DNA of 64,000 nucleotides. It comes from Phytohabitans flavus (lineage in GTDB: Bacteria > Actinomycetota > Actinomycetes > Mycobacteriales > Micromonosporaceae). Below are positions 55,390 through 64,000 of the stretch, one piece after another (positions within the stretch are counted from its first letter, which is position 1; each line of letters begins with the position of its first letter). The notes below the pieces were generated by a model. The model did not search any database, had not been told where the DNA came from, and saw only the letters and a list, made by a program, of their open reading frames with translations. The stretch covers positions 6,516,001 through 6,580,000 of the forward strand of contig NZ_AP022870.1 of the NCBI RefSeq assembly GCF_011764545.1, written 5' to 3'. The translations under genes and the position numbers were made by a program.

Positions 55390-56347
55390 CAGCTAGCGGC
55401 AGCGCGTCCGAGCTGCTGGTCCACGACGGCGGCCGCGGGGGCGAGTGACGGCGGCGCCTCGGTCGTGGCCTTCGGTGAGGGCGAGGCCGACGGCTTGCGC
55501 GCCGGCGTCGGTGTGGGCTTGGACACGGGCTTGGCCGCGCCCGCGCCGTACAGCCGGACGTTCGTCTTCTGCACCTGCTCCGGGGCCATCTTGATGCCCG
55601 TGGCGGTGGCCTGCTGGCCGTACACGTCAGTGACCCGGATCGTGTACGGGCCGGGGCCGAGCCCGCTCTCGTAGATCCAGTAGTTGTAGTCGGCGCGTTC
55701 AGTCGCCCGCCATGCCGAGCCGGAGCGGACCTCGACCGAGCGGAGCGGGTTGCCGTGGTTGGCGACAAGCACGGCGAACCAGTACCGGGACGCGCCCTCC
55801 TTGATCCGGAAGCTGAGCGGGCCGGGCACGGTCGGGTTTGTGGCGGCCTTGTACGAGACCGACACCACCCCGTCGACCGGGTTGGCGATCTTCGCGAACG
55901 CCTCCTTGCTCAGGTCGAGGTGGCCAGGCTCGCACTCGGGACACTGGTCCATGATCAAGACACGGACCTTGCCTTTGGGGCCGGTGACGTCCAGGTAGCC
56001 GCCGCAGGCCGCCCCTGCGGAGTACTCCGACGGGCCGAGCGCGACATAAAGGTGGTCGTCCGGGGCACTCACGAGCGAACAGTTGCCGCCCGCACCCCGG
56101 AGTCGTAGAAGGTCGCCTTGCCACGGTGGACGGTGTTGCCGGTAGGCGGAGCCGCGCAGGCCGGCGACGGACCCGAGCGCAGGGTCAGCACAGCGGCTGT
56201 CACGGCCGCGAGTAGGACCGCGACCCCGACGAAGACCCAGCGGCGACCGACAAGCACCGCCAGATGCTGCCGGACCGCGGTGCCCCAGGGCAACGGCTCT
56301 AAGCGAGACCTAAGCCAAGGGCATTGCCAGTGAATGAGTTCATGCAT
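55386..56347 (-). CDS. Expansin-like / RlpA-type double-psi barrel protein (one frameshift)
   Basis: About 320 residues once corrected. N-terminal membrane anchor or signal (VFVGVAVLLAAVTAAVLTL), then HRGKATFYDSG, GNCSL, VALGPSEYSAGAACGGYLDV and VRVLIMDQCPECEPGHLDLSKEAF, which is the expansin D1 (GH45-like) barrel with its Asp and Cys residues. A beta-sandwich D2-like domain follows (ASRYWFAVLVANHGNPLRSVEVR), then a Pro/Lys/Ala linker. Family members loosen cell-wall polymers. The frame changes in the CCCC at 56095-56098; one more base joins YDSGGAGGNCSL. The start is uncertain, since 56347 lies 11 bp from a divergent start. Confidence 0.82.
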
Positions 56348-56358
56348 AGAGTCAGGCT

Positions 56359-57194
56359 GTGAATGACACCGACGGCGTAGTCGGGCTGTTTCAAGGCGTC
56401 CGGCTCACCCCGACGCAGCGGCGCATCGCGCACAGCCTGGTGCAGCACGCGTCCTCGGCGGCATTCCTCTCGGCGGCCGAGGTGGCCGACCTTGCCCGGG
56501 TGAGCCAGCCGTCCGTAACCAGGTTCGCGATGGCCCTCGGCTATGACGGCTTCCCCGCGCTGCGCCGCCGGCTGCGCGAGCTCACCGGCAACGGCGCTGT
56601 GGCCGCACCCCCCGAGGCCGGCAGCGAGGTGCAGCAGGCCGTGCGCGGCGAGATGCGCCACCTCGACCGCTTGGCCGTCCAGCTCGCCGACCACGCAAAG
56701 CTCACCGCCGCGGGCGCGCTGCTCGCCGCGAGCCGCCCCTGCCGGTGCTCGGCCTGCGCGCCGCCGCGCCACTTGCCGCCTATTTCGCGTACTTCGCCAC
56801 CAAGGTCCTGCCCGACGTGCGGGTGCTCGACTCCGGCGGCAGCCTGCTCGACGACCGGCTGGAGCAGGCGCGGTCGGCCGGCGCCACGGCACTGCTCGCG
56901 GTAGTGCTCCCCCGCTACCCGCGCGAGTCGCTCGACGCACTGCGCGACGCCCGTGCCGCCGGGTTGTCCACTGTGGTCATCACGGACTCGCCGATGAGCC
57001 CCGCGGTCGAGCACGCCGACGTGGCGCTCACCGCCGCGGTCGGTACCCAACTCGTCTTCGACCTGCACACCGCGCCGATGGCGCTCTCCATGGTCGTGCT
57101 CCAGGCGATCTGCGACGCCGCGCCGGGCGACGCGCAGCGGCGGCTGGAGGAGTTCGAGCAGTCCGTCACCCGCCGCCAGATTTTTGTGACCTGA
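56359..57194 (+). CDS. MurR/RpiR family transcriptional regulator (one frameshift)
   Basis: About 279 residues once corrected. The N-terminal HTH_6 domain reads RLTPTQRRIAHSLVQHASSAAFLSAAEVADLARVSQPSVTRFAMALGYDGF. A SIS-type sugar-binding domain follows (PVLGLRAAAPLAAYFAYFATKVLPDVRVLD; GLSTVVITDSPMSPAV). The frame is lost in the CCCC of 56736-56739; one more C gives ASRPLPVLGLRAAA. GTG start. It ends nine bp before hutU on the same strand, so it probably regulates the hut operon. The inducer is unknown. Confidence 0.88.
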
Positions 57195-57203
57195 GGGGGA
57201 ACA

Positions 57204-58850
57204 TTGCCGACCGTCAGAGCCCCACGGGGAGTCGAGCGCACCGCTCGCGGCTGGCCGCAGGAGGCCGCCATGCGGATGCTGATGAACAACCTCGACCCCG
57301 ACGTGGCCGAGCGCCCCGAAGACCTCGTCGTGTACGGCGGCACCGGCAAAGCCGCGCGGGACTGGCCGTCCTACCACGCGCTGGTGCGTACGCTCGGCAC
57401 GCTCGGTGACGACGAGACGATGCTGGTGCAGTCGGGGCGACCGGTGGGCGTCTTCCGCACACACGAGTGGGCGCCCCGCGTGCTGATCGCCAACTCCAAC
57501 CTCGTCGGCGACTGGGCCACCTGGCCCGAGTTCCGCCGGCTGGAGCGGCTCGGCCTGACCATGTACGGGCAGATGACCGCCGGATCCTGGATCTACATCG
57601 GCACGCAGGGCATCCTCCAGGGCACGTACGAGACGTTCGCCGCGGTCGCGGCCAAGCGCTTCGGCGGCACGCTGGCCGGCACGCTCACGGTCACCGGCGG
57701 CTGCGGTGGGATGGGCGGCGCGCAGCCGCTCGCGGTGACGATGAACGGCGGCTCCTGCCTGATCGTCGACGTCGACCCGACGCGGCTGGCCCGCCGGGTG
57801 GCGACGCGGTACCTCGACACGGTCGCAACCTCTTTGGACGAAGCGGTGGCCCTAGCCACGCAGGCCAAGCGCGACCGGAAAGCACTCTCGGTCGGGGTCG
57901 TCGGCAATGCCGCGGCCGTCCTGCCCGAGCTGCTCCGCCGCGGCGTCGAGGTCGACATCGTCACCGACCAGACAAGCGCCCACGACCCGCTGAGTTACCT
58001 GCCGCTCGACGTCGACTTGGGCGACGCGCCGGACTACGCCGCCAAGAAGCCGGAGGAGTTCACCGACCGCGCCCGCGCCTCGATGGCAAAGCACGTGGAG
58101 GCGATGGTCGGCTTCCTCGACGCCGGCGTCGAGGTCTTCGACTACGGCAACTCGATCCGGGGCGAGGCGCAGCTGGGCGGCTACGGGCGCGCGTTCGCGT
58201 TCCCCGGCTTCGTACCGGCGTATATCCGGCCGCTCTTCTGCGAAGGCAAGGGACCGTTCCGGTGGGCGGCGCTCTCCGGCGATCCGGCCGACATCGCCGC
58301 CACCGACCGCGCGGTGCTGGACCTCTTTCCGGAGAACGAGTCGCTGGCCCGGTGGATCCGGCTGGCCGGCGAGCGGGTGGCGTTCCAGGGGCTGCCGGCC
58401 CGGATCTGCTGGCTGGGGTACGGCGAGCGGGACCGCGCCGGCGTCCGCTTCAACGAGATGGTGGCCGACGGCACGCTCAAGGCGCCGATCGTGATCGGGC
58501 GTGACCACCTCGACTGCGGTTCGGTCGCCTCGCCCTACCGGGAGACCGAGGGCATGGCCGACGGCTCCGACGCGATCGCCGACTGGCCGCTGCTCAACGC
58601 GCTCGTCAACACCGCCTCGGGCGCCTCGTGGGTCTCCATCCACCACGGCGGCGGTGTCGGCATCGGACGGTCGATCCACGCCGGCCAGGTCTGCGTCGCG
58701 GACGGCAGCGCGCTCGCCGGCCAGAAGATCGAGCGGGTGCTCACCAACGACCCCGGGATGGGCGTCATCCGCCATGTTGACGCCGGCTACGAGCTGGCCG
58801 CGGACGTGGCGGCGGAAAAGGGCGTGCGCGTCCCGATGGGCGAGTCGTGA
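57204..58850 (+). CDS. hutU: Urocanate hydratase
   Basis: A 548-residue protein, full length. Hallmarks are VVYGGTGKAARDWPSY, GRPVGVFRTHEWAPRVLIANSNLVGDW, the NAD-binding VTGGCGGMGGAQPLA, DYGNSIRGEAQLGGYGRAFAFPGFVPAYIRPLF, and the catalytic Cys in LPARICWLGYGERDR. It hydrates urocanate to imidazolone propionate in histidine breakdown. Start TTG at 57204 with GAGGGGG upstream. Its stop overlaps the next start (GTGA). Confidence 0.97.
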   Translation: MPTVRAPRGVERTARGWPQEAAMRMLMNNLDPDVAERPEDLVVYGGTGKAARDWPSYHALVRTLGTLGDDETMLVQSGRPVGVFRTHEWAPRVLIANSNLVGDWATWPEFRRLERLGLTMYGQMTAGSWIYIGTQGILQGTYETFAAVAAKRFGGTLAGTLTVTGGCGGMGGAQPLAVTMNGGSCLIVDVDPTRLARRVATRYLDTVATSLDEAVALATQAKRDRKALSVGVVGNAAAVLPELLRRGVEVDIVTDQTSAHDPLSYLPLDVDLGDAPDYAAKKPEEFTDRARASMAKHVEAMVGFLDAGVEVFDYGNSIRGEAQLGGYGRAFAFPGFVPAYIRPLFCEGKGPFRWAALSGDPADIAATDRAVLDLFPENESLARWIRLAGERVAFQGLPARICWLGYGERDRAGVRFNEMVADGTLKAPIVIGRDHLDCGSVASPYRETEGMADGSDAIADWPLLNALVNTASGASWVSIHHGGGVGIGRSIHAGQVCVADGSALAGQKIERVLTNDPGMGVIRHVDAGYELAADVAAEKGVRVPMGES

Positions 58851-60007
58851 CGGGCTTCAGGGAGCTGTGGGACCAGCTCGCCCCGATCGGTCGCGACCCG
58901 GGCAGCGGCGGCTACCTGCGGTACGCGTGGGAGCCGGCCGAGCTGGCCTGCCGCGACTGGTTCCGGGCGCAGGCGGACGCGCGGGACATGCCCGTGGAGG
59001 AGGACGGCAACGGCAACCTCGTGGCCTGGCGCGGCGCCGGCGACGGGCCAGCCGTGCTCACCGGCAGCCACTTCGACTCGGTACCGCACGGCGGCGCCTA
59101 CGACGGTCCACTGGGGATAGTCAGTGCCTTCCTGGCGCTGGACCGGCTGAGCGACAAGCCACGCAAGCGGATCGGCGTCGCCGCCTTCGCCGAGGAGGAG
59201 GGCGCCCGCTTCGGGGTGCCGTGCCTCGGCTCCCGGCTGCTGGCCGGCGTGCTCGACCCCGACCGCGCCGCCGCGCTGACCGACCGCGGCGGCAGCACCC
59301 TCGCCGAGGCCCTTGGCCGCACGCCAACGGGACGCACAGACCTGCTCGATCGAGTGGGCTGCTTCGTCGAGCTGCACGTCGAGCAGGGCCGGGCGCTGGG
59401 CGAGGCCGCCGTAGGCGTCGGGAGCGCGATCTGGCCGCACGGCCGGTGGCGGCTCGACTTCACCGGGGAGGGCAACCACGCCGGTACCACCCTGATGGCC
59501 GACCGGCACGACCCGATGCTCACGTTCGCGTACACGGTGCTGGCGGCCAACAAGGAGGCCCGGCTCAGCGGCGCGCACGCCACGATGGGGCGGGTGGCCG
59601 TGGAGCCCAACGCGACAAACGCCGTGCCCTCCCTGGTCCGCGGCTGGCTCGACGCGCGCGCCGCACAAAGCGAGACGCTCCAGGCGCTCGTCGAAGCCAT
59701 CCACAAGCGGGCGGTGGAGCGGGCTACCCGGGACGGCACCGCGGTGTCGCTGACTGAGGAGTCAGTCACACCCGAGGTGGCGTTCGACGGCGGGCTTGTG
59801 GCACGGCTCGCCCGCGTGCTGGAGGCGCCAGTGCTGCCGACCGGCGCCGGACACGACGCGGGCGTGCTGTCGGGATACGTGCCCACCGCCATGCTCTTCG
59901 TCCGCAACCCGACCGGCGTCTCGCACTCGCCGGCCGAGCAGGCCACGGACGCCGACTGCGAGGCCGGCATCGACGCGCTGGCCCGTGTCCTGGACGAACT
60001 GTCATGA
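58847..60007 (+). CDS. M20-family amidohydrolase (allantoate amidohydrolase/carbamoylase type) in the hut operon
   Basis: A 386-residue peptidase-M20-type metalloenzyme: GSHFDSVPHGGAYDGPLG (first His/Asp ligands), AFAEEEGARFGVPCLGSR (Glu-Glu base), ELHVEQGRALGE, and GEGNHAGTTLMADRHDPM dimerisation loop, matching the AllC/hydantoinase-carbamoylase subfamily. No hutG is present. Between hutU and hutF it is well placed to hydrolyse N-formyl-L-glutamate, the product of HutF; this is inference, and allantoate hydrolysis has no support in this operon. Both ends overlap neighbours by four bases. Confidence 0.9.
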   Translation: MTGFRELWDQLAPIGRDPGSGGYLRYAWEPAELACRDWFRAQADARDMPVEEDGNGNLVAWRGAGDGPAVLTGSHFDSVPHGGAYDGPLGIVSAFLALDRLSDKPRKRIGVAAFAEEEGARFGVPCLGSRLLAGVLDPDRAAALTDRGGSTLAEALGRTPTGRTDLLDRVGCFVELHVEQGRALGEAAVGVGSAIWPHGRWRLDFTGEGNHAGTTLMADRHDPMLTFAYTVLAANKEARLSGAHATMGRVAVEPNATNAVPSLVRGWLDARAAQSETLQALVEAIHKRAVERATRDGTAVSLTEESVTPEVAFDGGLVARLARVLEAPVLPTGAGHDAGVLSGYVPTAMLFVRNPTGVSHSPAEQATDADCEAGIDALARVLDELS

Positions 60008-61304
60008 CGACCTACCACGCGGAGCTGGCCTGGCTGCCCGACGGGCCGGCCGCCGACGTGCTCATCGAGGTGGACGGCGGCCGCTTCTCGGCGGTCGCCC
60101 CAGGCGTGTCCCCATCGGCGGGCGCCCCCGGCTGGCGGGGCTCACGCTGCCCGGCCTCGCCAACGCCCACTCGCACGCGTTCCACCGTGCGCTGCGCGGC
60201 CGTGTCCAGGGCCGCGGCACGTTCTGGAGCTGGCGGGACATGATGTACCAGGTCGCCGCCCTCCTCACCCCGGACAGCTACCGCGCGCTCGCCCGCGCGG
60301 TGTACGCGGAGATGGCCCTGGCCGGCATCACCTGCGTCGGCGAGTTCCACTACCTGCACCACAACACCGGCGGTACCCGCTACGCCGATCCCAACGAGAT
60401 GTCCGCCGCGCTCGTCGAGGCGGCGGCCGAGGCGGGCATCCGGATCACGCTGCTCGACACCTGCTACCTGACCTCCACAGTGGACGGCAAGCCGCTGGCC
60501 GGCGTGCAGGAGCGCTTCGGCGACGGCGACGCGGCGCGGTGGGCGGAGCGGGTGTCCGCGTTCACGCCACCGGCCCACGCGCGAGTGGGTGCGGCAATCC
60601 ACTCCGTGCGCGCGGTACCGGCCGAGCAGATCCCCACGGTGGTCGAGTGGGCGGCCGCCCGCGGGGCACCGCTGCACGTCCATCTCTCCGAGCAGCGCGC
60701 CGAAAACACCGCCTGCCTCGCCCACCACCGCCGTACGCCGACCGAGCTGCTCGCCGACGCGGGTGCGCTCGGGCCGCTCACGACGGCGGTACACGCCACC
60801 CACCTCAGCGACTCCGACCGCACCGAGCTCGGCGACACCGATACTGCCGTGTGCCTCTGCCCCACCACCGAGCGCGACCTCGCCGACGGCATCGGCCCGG
60901 GGCGGGCGCTCGCCGACACGGGCAGCCCGCTCTGCCTCGGCAGCGACAGCCACGCGGTGATCGACATCTTCGAGGAGGCCCGCGCGGTGGAGATGGACGA
61001 GCGGCTGCGCACCGAGCGACGCGGCCACTTCTCCGCCAACGAGCTCGCCCGTGCCGCCACAGTGGCCGGGCACGCCGCGCTCGGCTGGGCCGACGCGGGC
61101 GCGATCGCGGTCGGCCAGCGGGCCGATCTGGTGACCGTACGGCTGGACACCGTACGCACCGCCGGCACCGGCCCGCACGGCGCCTTCTTCGCTGCCACCG
61201 CCGCCGACGTGGCACACGTCATCGTGGACGGCCGCGAGATAGTCCACGATGGACAGCACCTGCACCTTGACGTGGCACGTGCTCTCGAGGACGCCATCGT
61301 ATGA
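60004..61304 (+). CDS. hutF: Formimidoylglutamate deiminase (one frameshift)
   Basis: About 433 residues once corrected. An amidohydrolase: LPGLANAHSHAFHRALRGR (HxH metal site), GEFHYLHHN, IHSVRAVPAEQ, PLHVHLSEQRAE, TAVHATHLS and LCLGSDSHAVIDIFEEAR. It converts N-formimino-L-glutamate to N-formyl-L-glutamate plus ammonia. The frame is lost in the CCCCC at 60125-60129; one more C gives GAPRLAGLTLPG. Overlaps the next gene (ATGA). Confidence 0.93.
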
Positions 61305-62467
61305 ACCTCCTCATCGACAACATCGGCGAGCTCGTCACCAACGACCCGGCTCTGGGCCGCGGGCCGCTCGGCATCGTGCGGCGCGCGGCCGTCCTCATCG
61401 AGGACGGGATGGTTGCCTGGATCGGCCGTGCGGCCTACGCGCAGCCCGCGGATCGTCGCCTCGACGCCGAGGGCGCGGCCGTGCTGCCGGGCTTCGTGGA
61501 CAGCCACGCCCACCTCGTCTTCGCTGGCGACCGGGCACCCGAGTTCGCCGCCCGCATGGCCGGCGAGACATACACCGGCGGCGGCATCCGCACCACCGTC
61601 GCGGCCACCCGCGCGGCCAGCGACGACGACCTCCGCGAAACCGTCGAGCGCCTGCGCCGCGAGGCGCTGCGGCAGGGCACCACCACGATCGAGATCAAGA
61701 GTGGGTACGGGCTAAGCGTCACCGACGAGGCGCGCTCCCTCCGGATCGCCCGCGAGTTCACGGAGGAGACGACGTTCCTCGGCGCCCACGTGGTGCCGAG
61801 CGAGTACGTGGACCGCCCGGACGACTACGTGGGCCTGGTGTGCGGGCCGATGCTCCGCGCCGCCGCGCCGCACGCCCGCTGGATCGACGTCTTCTGCGAG
61901 CGGGGCGCCTTCGACGCCGACCACTCCCGCGCGATCCTGACCGTCGGGCAGGCGGCCGGCCTCGGCATGCGCGTGCACGCCAACCAGCTCGGGCCCGGCC
62001 CGGGCGTGCGGCTCGCGGTCGAGCTGGGCGCGGCCAGCGCGGACCACTGCACGCACCTCAGCGGGTCCGATGTGGACGCTCTGGCCGGCTCGTCGACGGT
62101 CGCGACGCTGCTACCGGGTGCCGAGTTCGCCACCCGCTCGGCGTACCCGGACGCGCGCCGCCTCCTCGACGCGCAGGTGACCGTCGCGCTCGCCACCGAC
62201 TGCAACCCCGGCTCCTCGTACACCACATCCATGCCCTTCTGCATCGCGCTCGCGGTACGCGAGATGGGCATGACCCCCGGGGAGGCGGTCTGGGCCGCCA
62301 CCGCCGGTGGCGCACAGGCGTTGCGCCGCACGGACGTCGGCGTCCTGCGGCCCGGCGCGAGGGCCGACCTGATCGTGCTCGACGCGCCGTCCCACCTGCA
62401 CCTGGCCTACCGGCCGGGCGTACCTCTCGTCCGCCACACCGTGCACAATGGAGTGCCTTCGCGATGA
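61301..62467 (+). CDS. hutI: Imidazolonepropionase
   Basis: A 388-residue amidohydrolase: FVDSHAHLVFAGDRAPEFAARMAG (metal HxH), TTIEIKSGYGLS, GAHVVPSEYVDR, VHANQLGPGPGV, ASADHCTHLS, and LATDCNPGSSYTTSMPFC. It hydrolyses 4-imidazolone-5-propionate to formiminoglutamate. Uninterrupted, with ATGA overlaps on both sides. Confidence 0.97.
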   Translation: MNLLIDNIGELVTNDPALGRGPLGIVRRAAVLIEDGMVAWIGRAAYAQPADRRLDAEGAAVLPGFVDSHAHLVFAGDRAPEFAARMAGETYTGGGIRTTVAATRAASDDDLRETVERLRREALRQGTTTIEIKSGYGLSVTDEARSLRIAREFTEETTFLGAHVVPSEYVDRPDDYVGLVCGPMLRAAAPHARWIDVFCERGAFDADHSRAILTVGQAAGLGMRVHANQLGPGPGVRLAVELGAASADHCTHLSGSDVDALAGSSTVATLLPGAEFATRSAYPDARRLLDAQVTVALATDCNPGSSYTTSMPFCIALAVREMGMTPGEAVWAATAGGAQALRRTDVGVLRPGARADLIVLDAPSHLHLAYRPGVPLVRHTVHNGVPSR

Positions 62468-63999
62468 CCGTCACCGTCCAGCCCACCGGCATCAGCGCGG
62501 CCGACGTCGCAGCCGTCGCCCGCGCGCAAGCCCCGGTCCGCCTCGCAGAGTCCACAGTCGACTCGATGGAGCGCAGCCGCGCAATCGTCGACGGCATCGA
62601 GCGCGAGGGGCGGCCGGTCTACGGCGTCTCGACCGGCTTCGGCGCGCTCGCCAACACGTTCGTGGCGCCGGAGCGCCGGGCCGAGCTCCAGCACGCGCTG
62701 ATCCGCTCGCACGCGGCCGGCGTCGGCGAGCCGATGCCGCGCGAGGTCGTCCGGGCGATGATGCTGCTGCGGGTGCGCTCGCTCGCGCTGGGCCGCTCCG
62801 GTGTCCGGCCGCTGATCGCCGAGGCGCTCGTCGACCTGCTCAACCACGATGTCACGCCGTGGGTGCCGGAGCACGGCTCGCTCGGCGCCTCCGGCGACCT
62901 GGCACCGCTGGCCCACTGCGCGATGGTGCTCCTAGGGGAAGGGTGGGTACTGGACAAGTCGGGCGCCCGGGTCGACGGCGGTGAGGCGCTGCACCGGGCC
63001 GGGCTACGGCCGGTCACGCTCTCCTCGAAGGAAGGGCTCGCGCTGATCAACGGCACCGACGGCATGCTCGGCATGCTGCTGCTGGCGATCGAGGACGCCG
63101 GGCACCTCTTCACGATGGCCGACCTGACCGCCGCGCTCGCGATCGAGGCGATGCTCGGCACCGACCGCCCGTTCCAGCCGGAACTGCACGCGATCCGCCC
63201 GCATCCGGGCCAGGCGATGTCCGCGGCCAACATCCACCGCCTGCTCCAGGACTCCGGGATCATGGACTCGCACCGCAACGACATGGCGCACGCCGTGCAG
63301 GACGCGTACTCGATGCGGTGCGCTCCCCAGGTGGCCGGGGCGGCCCGCGACACGCTGGCGTTCGCGGTGCAGGTGGCCGAGCGCGAGCTGGCCAGCGTGG
63401 TGGACAACCCGGTGGTGCTGCCGGACGGGCGGGTCGAGTCGACCGGCAATTTCCACGGCGCGCCGCTCGGCTTCGCGGCCGACTTCATGGCGATCGCCGC
63501 GGCCGAGGTGGGCGCGATCTCGGAACGCCGGGTGGACCGGCTGCTCGACGTGTGCCGGTCGCGGGAGTTGCCCGCGTTCCTCTCGCCGGACCCGGGCGTC
63601 AACTCCGGCCTGATGATCGCCCAGTACACGGCGGCCGGCATCGTCGCGGAAAACCGCCGGCTCGCCTCGCCCGCCTCGGTCGACTCCCTCCCGACCTCGG
63701 GGATGCAGGAGGACCATGTCTCGATGGGCTGGGCGGCCACGGTCAAGCTGCGCCGGGTCCTCGACAACCTGACCAGCCTGCTCGCGGTCGAGCTGCTCTC
63801 CGCCGTACGCGGCCTCCAGCTCCGCCAGCCGCTGCGTCCGTCGCCGGCCGGCGAGGTCGCGATCGCGGCGGTGGCCGACTTCGCCGGCGAGCCAGGACCG
63901 GACATCTTCTTGGCCCCGGTGCTGGAACAGGCCCGCGCCGCGTTACGCGATCGTGCGCTCCTCCGGGCTGTCGAGGCGCGAGTTGGGCCACTTGCCTAG
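62464..63999 (+). CDS. hutH: Histidine ammonia-lyase
   Basis: A 511-residue protein, complete. The MIO cofactor triad Ala-Ser-Gly is at 142-144 in GSLGASGDLAPLAH; the catalytic Tyr is in VYGVSTGFGALAN (Y53); other blocks are KEGLALINGTDGMLGMLL, QDAYSMRCAPQVAGAARD and SSGNFHG-like STGNFHGAPLGFAADF. It removes ammonia from L-histidine to give urocanate, the first step of the pathway, although it is the last gene here. Ends two bases before the window edge. Confidence 0.97.
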   Translation: MTVTVQPTGISAADVAAVARAQAPVRLAESTVDSMERSRAIVDGIEREGRPVYGVSTGFGALANTFVAPERRAELQHALIRSHAAGVGEPMPREVVRAMMLLRVRSLALGRSGVRPLIAEALVDLLNHDVTPWVPEHGSLGASGDLAPLAHCAMVLLGEGWVLDKSGARVDGGEALHRAGLRPVTLSSKEGLALINGTDGMLGMLLLAIEDAGHLFTMADLTAALAIEAMLGTDRPFQPELHAIRPHPGQAMSAANIHRLLQDSGIMDSHRNDMAHAVQDAYSMRCAPQVAGAARDTLAFAVQVAERELASVVDNPVVLPDGRVESTGNFHGAPLGFAADFMAIAAAEVGAISERRVDRLLDVCRSRELPAFLSPDPGVNSGLMIAQYTAAGIVAENRRLASPASVDSLPTSGMQEDHVSMGWAATVKLRRVLDNLTSLLAVELLSAVRGLQLRQPLRPSPAGEVAIAAVADFAGEPGPDIFLAPVLEQARAALRDRALLRAVEARVGPLA

Positions 64000-64000
64000 C

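Noticed and set aside
1..64000. CRISPR arrays.
   Set aside because: I saw no regularly spaced short repeats in the window and no cas genes.

Overview
High-GC actinobacterial chromosome, most like Micromonosporaceae. The evidence is pervasive GC-rich codon use with GTG/TTG starts, a SigC-type sigma factor beside copper genes, a hut operon with HutF, L,D-transpeptidases with Ig-like domains, and tRNA-targeted actinobacterial integrases. The genus is inferred from gene content only.

Layout. 1-5.7 kb: a large STAND NTPase, cut by the window edge, followed by an HExxH metallopeptidase. 5.7-12 kb: a membrane acyltransferase, then a tightly coupled set made of an acyl-CoA-dehydrogenase-like protein, a leaderless PhnD-like protein, a TusA-like/ferritin-like fusion, a 33-codon ORF and a nitroreductase. 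12-18 kb: single genes (methyltransferase, PhyH dioxygenase, PPOX flavoprotein, DUF1963 protein, unknowns). 18.4-40.1 kb: a 21,653-bp genomic island in the 3' end of tRNA-Lys(CUU), flanked by a 135-bp direct repeat. It carries two tyrosine recombinases and a third integrase remnant, a lower-GC STAND NTPase, a truncated Rhs toxin with a coupled immunity-type gene, further immunity-like genes, an ISL3 remnant, a secreted ricin-type lectin and an LPxTG protein. 40-64 kb: a core-like region with two L,D-transpeptidases, tRNA-His, orn, a GT87 mannosyltransferase, a copper/redox cluster (ycnI, copCD, sigC, MauE-like, DsbA-like), cbiMNQO, bcp, tRNA-Leu, a GNAT, an expansin-like protein, and an RpiR regulator followed by hutU, an M20 amidohydrolase, hutF, hutI and hutH.

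An overriding observation is that more than a dozen otherwise normal genes, including conserved ones such as cbiQ, hutF and bcp, are broken by -1 frameshifts, nearly all at a G or C run of 3-5 bases where one extra base restores the family sequence. The common direction and context point to systematic homopolymer deletions in the assembly. I therefore annotate these loci as single genes and note each shift.

Functional picture. The hut genes overlap one another by four bases and form one histidine-degradation transcript. The cbiM-N-Q-O genes form a Co/Ni ECF importer preceded by a Fur-family-like inverted repeat. The copper/redox cluster is organised around a divergent sigC. The left-edge NTPase/protease pair, the island NTPase and the Rhs module are conflict-type loci. 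The 7.9-12 kb gene set is the best candidate for an undescribed biochemical system.
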